A DNA stretch of 49,813 bases from a bacterium (lineage in GTDB: Bacteria > Verrucomicrobiota > Kiritimatiellia > CAIKKV01 > CAITUY01). The position numbers and the translations under genes were made by a program. Positions 47,523 through 49,813 of this stretch are shown here, piece after piece. The stretch lies in assembly GCA_037128595.1 (NCBI GenBank), contig JBAXWB010000034.1, positions 1-49,813 of the forward strand, in the 5' to 3' direction. Numbering within the stretch: the first letter of the stretch is position 1; each line of letters opens with the position of its first letter. A model generated the notes under the pieces. The model saw nothing but the letters and a program-made list of their open reading frames with translations. It made no database searches and had not been told where the DNA came from.

Positions 47523-48382
47523 AACTGTTCGGAATGTTGATTACATGCCTGATGTTGATCGCCATGCCGGTCATCTGTTCTGCCGACTACGTTGCCCCAT
47601 ACGGTTACACCCTCGCCAATGGACGGGCTACCATTATATCCTGCGATTCCTCCTACACAGGGGAATTGGCGATCACCAACATGTTGGGCGGTTGTCCCGT
47701 CACCGCCATTGCACCTTTGGCGTTTTATGGTCTGTCAGGGCTGACAAAGGTGGTCATCCCCGATAGTGTCGTCGATATACAATTTGATTCGTTCAATCAA
47801 TGCTGGATGACTGATGTCGTCATCGGAAAGAACGTCGCGAACATTGGCTACAGGGCATTCAACCAGTGCTACAATCTAAAAAATATAAACATTCCCAACA
47901 GCACGACCAATATCAGCTACAAAGCCTTCCGTTACTGCTTCTCGGTTCCCCGTGCTGTTATCGGAAGCTCCGTTGTGACGATTGGGAGTAATGCGTTTGA
48001 TTATTGCAGCGGGCTGCAGAAAGTCTATTTCACCGGCAATACTCCTGCTCCGGGGGCATCATTGTTCGGTGACTCTTCAAGTGCCACGGTCTACTATATG
48101 CCTGACACTATCGGATGGACCAATACCTATGCCGGTCGTCCTGCCGTTTTGTGGAATCCTCACGCGAATGCAGATTCCAAGTTTGGTGTTAGCACCAACG
48201 GATTCGGGTTCACCATTGCAGGAACCAGCAACCTGGAGATCGTGGTACAAGTCTGCACGAACCTGGGCAGTCCAAACTGGTCGGATGTGAAAACCAACAC
48301 CCTCACGAGTGGTTCGGCTTATTTCAGTGATTCCTCCTGGACGAACCGCCCTTCCCGTTTCTACCGGTTCAGTGCCCCGTGA
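47519..48382 (+). CDS. Secreted BspA-like leucine-rich repeat protein
   Basis: 287 residues with a signal peptide (MLITCLMLIAMPVICSADY). Residues ~45-190 are LRR_5/BspA-type repeats (ITNMLGGCPVTAIAPLAFYGLSGLTKVVIPDSVVDI; VGSSVVTIGSNAFDYCSGLQKVYFTGN). The last ~75 residues (SNLEIVVQVCTNLGSPNWSDVKTNTL ... SRFYRFSAP) form a beta domain often seen at the end of exported proteins in Verrucomicrobia-like genomes. It is probably surface-exposed and adhesive. No PEP-CTERM tag. No own strong ribosome-binding site, which fits coupling to the leader peptide. Confidence 0.85.
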   Translation: MKLFGMLITCLMLIAMPVICSADYVAPYGYTLANGRATIISCDSSYTGELAITNMLGGCPVTAIAPLAFYGLSGLTKVVIPDSVVDIQFDSFNQCWMTDVVIGKNVANIGYRAFNQCYNLKNINIPNSTTNISYKAFRYCFSVPRAVIGSSVVTIGSNAFDYCSGLQKVYFTGNTPAPGASLFGDSSSATVYYMPDTIGWTNTYAGRPAVLWNPHANADSKFGVSTNGFGFTIAGTSNLEIVVQVCTNLGSPNWSDVKTNTLTSGSAYFSDSSWTNRPSRFYRFSAP

Positions 48383-48400
48383 AATCCATGCAGATGGTTC

Positions 48401-48574
48401 ATGCCCTGGCAAGTATCATACGCGGGTATCAGGGCACAACTGGTGCAAATGGGATGGTCTCCCGTCGTGATGAAGATCTGGGATGACGAGCAGCGGGCAG
48501 GGCAGTATGTGATCATGAAGAGGAAATGCAGGAAAGGTGAGCAGTTGGGCTATTTGGGGACGTTGATATGGTGA
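48401..48574 (+). CDS. Short unassigned frame
   Basis: A 57-codon frame from ATG 48401 to TGA 48574 between the LRR gene and the fourth 33-bp element. It reads MPWQVSYAGI, then MKIWDDEQRAGQYVIM and KRKCRKGEQLGYLG, with no signal, helix or binding site. It may be the degraded 3' part of another gene in this region. Apart from this the 272-base gap holds only the element. Confidence 0.22.
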   Translation: MPWQVSYAGIRAQLVQMGWSPVVMKIWDDEQRAGQYVIMKRKCRKGEQLGYLGTLIW

Positions 48575-48597
48575 TCACCCGATTGGAAATGCCTCTC

Positions 48598-48630
48598 CCT
48601 TGACAATCCCTCCCGGAGGAGGAGAATCCG
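48598..48630 (+). promoter_or_regulatory. 33-bp conserved upstream element, copy 4
   Basis: The same 33 bases as copy 3, including TTGACA and the CCTCCCGGAGG palindrome, 24 bases before the lipoprotein start codon. An in-frame ATG at 48631 directly after the element would lie upstream of the predicted transcription start, so it is not used. Confidence 0.75.
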
Positions 48631-48654
48631 ATGATAAGAGTAAAGGAGAAGACC

Positions 48655-49146
48655 ATGACCAGATACCTCACCTTGTTGACAACCCTTGTTCTCGGAGTCG
48701 CCATCAGTGGGTGTAGGACATCACCTCCTTGCACAGTGATGCCTCAAAACAATCAGACCATGATGCAATTGGCTGAAGCCGGCATGTATCTGTCAGTCCT
48801 CAAAGATGCTGGCGTGCTTCCTGAATTAAAGCAGAAAGGTGAACACGGAAACATCGAGACGATGCCTGTCGTGAACCCGTCGCAGACCGCTTTCTATCCG
48901 TTCTCCGCCAGGCTTGCAGTGAATTTGAACGACAGGGATGCCATCTACTGGTTCATCGTCGAGAAACAGGAAGAAACTGCGGAGTGGAGCGTCATCAGGA
49001 TCTGGAAGACCGACAAGAAGAGCCATGTCTTGAATAACAATTTAACCCTCCCGGACAGCTCCGCTCAGGCAGAAGCAAATGCCAAGGTGAGGCAGGGAAT
49101 GAAGGAATGGATGACGTCCCAACCTGCTTCTCAACCTGCCCGGTAA
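48655..49146 (+). CDS. Small lipoprotein, unknown function
   Basis: About 163 residues. The signal MTRYLTLLTTLVLGVAISGC has the lipobox AISGC with the cysteine at residue 20, followed by a cysteine five residues later. The mature protein has a short beta-rich core (AFYPFSARLAVNLNDRDAIYWFIVEKQEE; EWSVIRIWKTDKK) and a Gln/Ser tail. AAAGGAG 7 bases before the ATG supports this start over 48631. It resembles small secreted proteins of unknown role. Confidence 0.72.
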   Translation: MTRYLTLLTTLVLGVAISGCRTSPPCTVMPQNNQTMMQLAEAGMYLSVLKDAGVLPELKQKGEHGNIETMPVVNPSQTAFYPFSARLAVNLNDRDAIYWFIVEKQEETAEWSVIRIWKTDKKSHVLNNNLTLPDSSAQAEANAKVRQGMKEWMTSQPASQPAR

Positions 49147-49153
49147 GATGCCG

Positions 49154-49813
49154 TCATGGGTGAGTCCCGAGTATGGGTGCCAGCTCGGCAGGCGGTGGCT
49201 CAGCAGGCGGTTGTTGAGTTGCTGGATTGTTAGTTGTTGAGGCCGGAGGCGTTGGGCCCTCAATCACAGGAGACTCTGGGACTGGATCTGGTGTCACCGT
49301 CTCAACTGGTGTTTCGGGTTCCGGTTCGGCCTCAGGCTCAGGTGCCGGCCTTTCTTCTGCTGGCGCCTCGACGGCAGGGACAGACACCGGCGGCTCGGCA
49401 GGCGGTGTCTGAGTTGCTGGGTCGGTGGTTGTTGAGGCCGGAGGCGGCTCAGGATCCGGGTCCGGTGTCACCGGCTCCATGGGGATGACGGTTTCCGGTT
49501 CGGCCTCAGGCTCTGGTACCGGCCTTTCTTCAGCTGGCACCTCGACGGCAGGGACAGACACCGGCGGCTCGGCCGGCGGTGTCTGAGTTGTTGGGTTGTT
49601 AGTCGTTGAGGCCGGAGGCGGTGGGTCCTCAATCGCAGGCGGCTCAGGCTCCGAATCCGGTGTCGCCGGTTCCTCGGGGGTCACGGGTTCCGGTTCGGCC
49701 TCGGGCTCGGGTGCCGGCCTTTCTTCTGCTGGCGCCTCGACGGCAGGGACAGACACCGGCGGCTCGGCGGACGGTGGCTGAGTTGCTGGGTCGGTAGGTG
49801 TTGAGACCGGAGG
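49154..49813 (-). CDS. Proline/glutamate-rich repeat protein (partial, 5' end outside window)
   Basis: The frame is open from the window end to the stop at 49154, so the start is missing; no ATG lies inside. At least 219 residues of near-perfect long repeats of 58-65 residues: PPVSVPAVEAPAEERPAPEP, EAEPEPVTPEEPATPD, and PPASTTNNPTTQTPPAE, repeated three times with the third unit partly altered. Composition is dominated by Pro, Glu, Ala and Thr, as in cell-surface stalks or TonB-like spacers. The opposite strand shows open frames rich in Gly/Ser/Ala that are only shadows. It is convergent with the lipoprotein gene 7 bases away. Confidence 0.75.
   Translation of the reverse strand, partial: PPVSTPTDPATQPPSAEPPVSVPAVEAPAEERPAPEPEAEPEPVTPEEPATPDSEPEPPAIEDPPPPASTTNNPTTQTPPAEPPVSVPAVEVPAEERPVPEPEAEPETVIPMEPVTPDPDPEPPPASTTTDPATQTPPAEPPVSVPAVEAPAEERPAPEPEAEPEPETPVETVTPDPVPESPVIEGPTPPASTTNNPATQQPPAEPPPAELAPILGTHP

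Noticed and set aside
47519-48382. PEP-CTERM substrate of the exosortase
   Set aside because: The C-terminus FYRFSAP has no PEP motif, hydrophobic helix or basic tail.
49227-49797. Gly/Ser-rich + strand frames over the proline-rich gene
   Set aside because: They are complementary to Pro/Glu codons and end within the repeat; no start signal is present.
36953-49813. Prophage or integrative element
   Set aside because: No integrase, portal, capsid, relaxase or attachment repeats were found. XRE-ImmA, Phd/PIN and the ATPases alone do not establish one.

Overview
The window is about 58% GC by eye. It reads as a chromosomal segment of a Gram-negative, didermic bacterium, most likely from the PVC group (Kiritimatiellota/Verrucomicrobiota-like). 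The clues are an LptD-type outer-membrane protein, several barrels ending in phenylalanine, a full Bat (aerotolerance) operon with moxR, an exosortase, a BspA-like LRR protein with a C-terminal domain of a style common in Verrucomicrobia-related genomes, and intergenic tracts that translate as 'ISNLKS' tails. No tRNA, rRNA, CRISPR, integrase or transposase gene was seen. The taxonomic call is inference.

Layout. (1) 1-4.3 kb: dapA on the + strand, a DJ-1-like protein, then rlmN, a TIGR01777 sugar-nucleotide-type epimerase and a nitroreductase on the - strand. (2) 4.3-14.3 kb: one long minus-strand Bat operon, read hsp20-moxR-DUF58-BatX-BatA-BatB/C-BatD/E, running by 4-base ATGA overlaps into the nitroreductase, epimerase and rlmN. 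BatB and BatC are fused, and the junction is a palindromic repeat read in frame; BatD and BatE are also fused. (3) 14.3-21.4 kb: a divergent intergenic region with a perfect 27-bp inverted repeat and a candidate sigma-54 promoter, then an outer-membrane barrel, a 1342-residue exosortase-TPR fusion and an orphan ABC-2 permease. (4) 21.4-28.4 kb: zinc-ribbon lipoprotein, speA, lptD and an EamA transporter on -, and an alanine-type aminotransferase on +.

(5) 28.4-36.8 kb is an accessory region of small membrane, secreted and lipoprotein genes. It is bracketed by two imperfect ~195-bp copies of one hairpin-bearing element in inverted orientation, and also carries two other REP-like palindromes and a decayed gene fragment. 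(6) 36.9-49.8 kb is a second accessory region: a Phd/PIN toxin-antitoxin pair, membrane proteins, two nearly identical COG3910-type ATPases around an XRE-ImmA/IrrE regulator-protease, a TPR protein and a signal peptidase I, then an EEP-phosphatase fusion, an LRR protein, a lipoprotein and a proline-rich repeat protein cut by the window end. A 33-bp element with TTGACA and a purine block lies just upstream of four genes here, so these unrelated-looking secreted and membrane proteins are probably co-expressed.

The items most worth a second look are the 33-bp shared upstream element, the 195-bp element pair, the mosaic ATPase duplication with its XRE-ImmA/LepB cargo, and the repeat-mediated BatB-BatC fusion.
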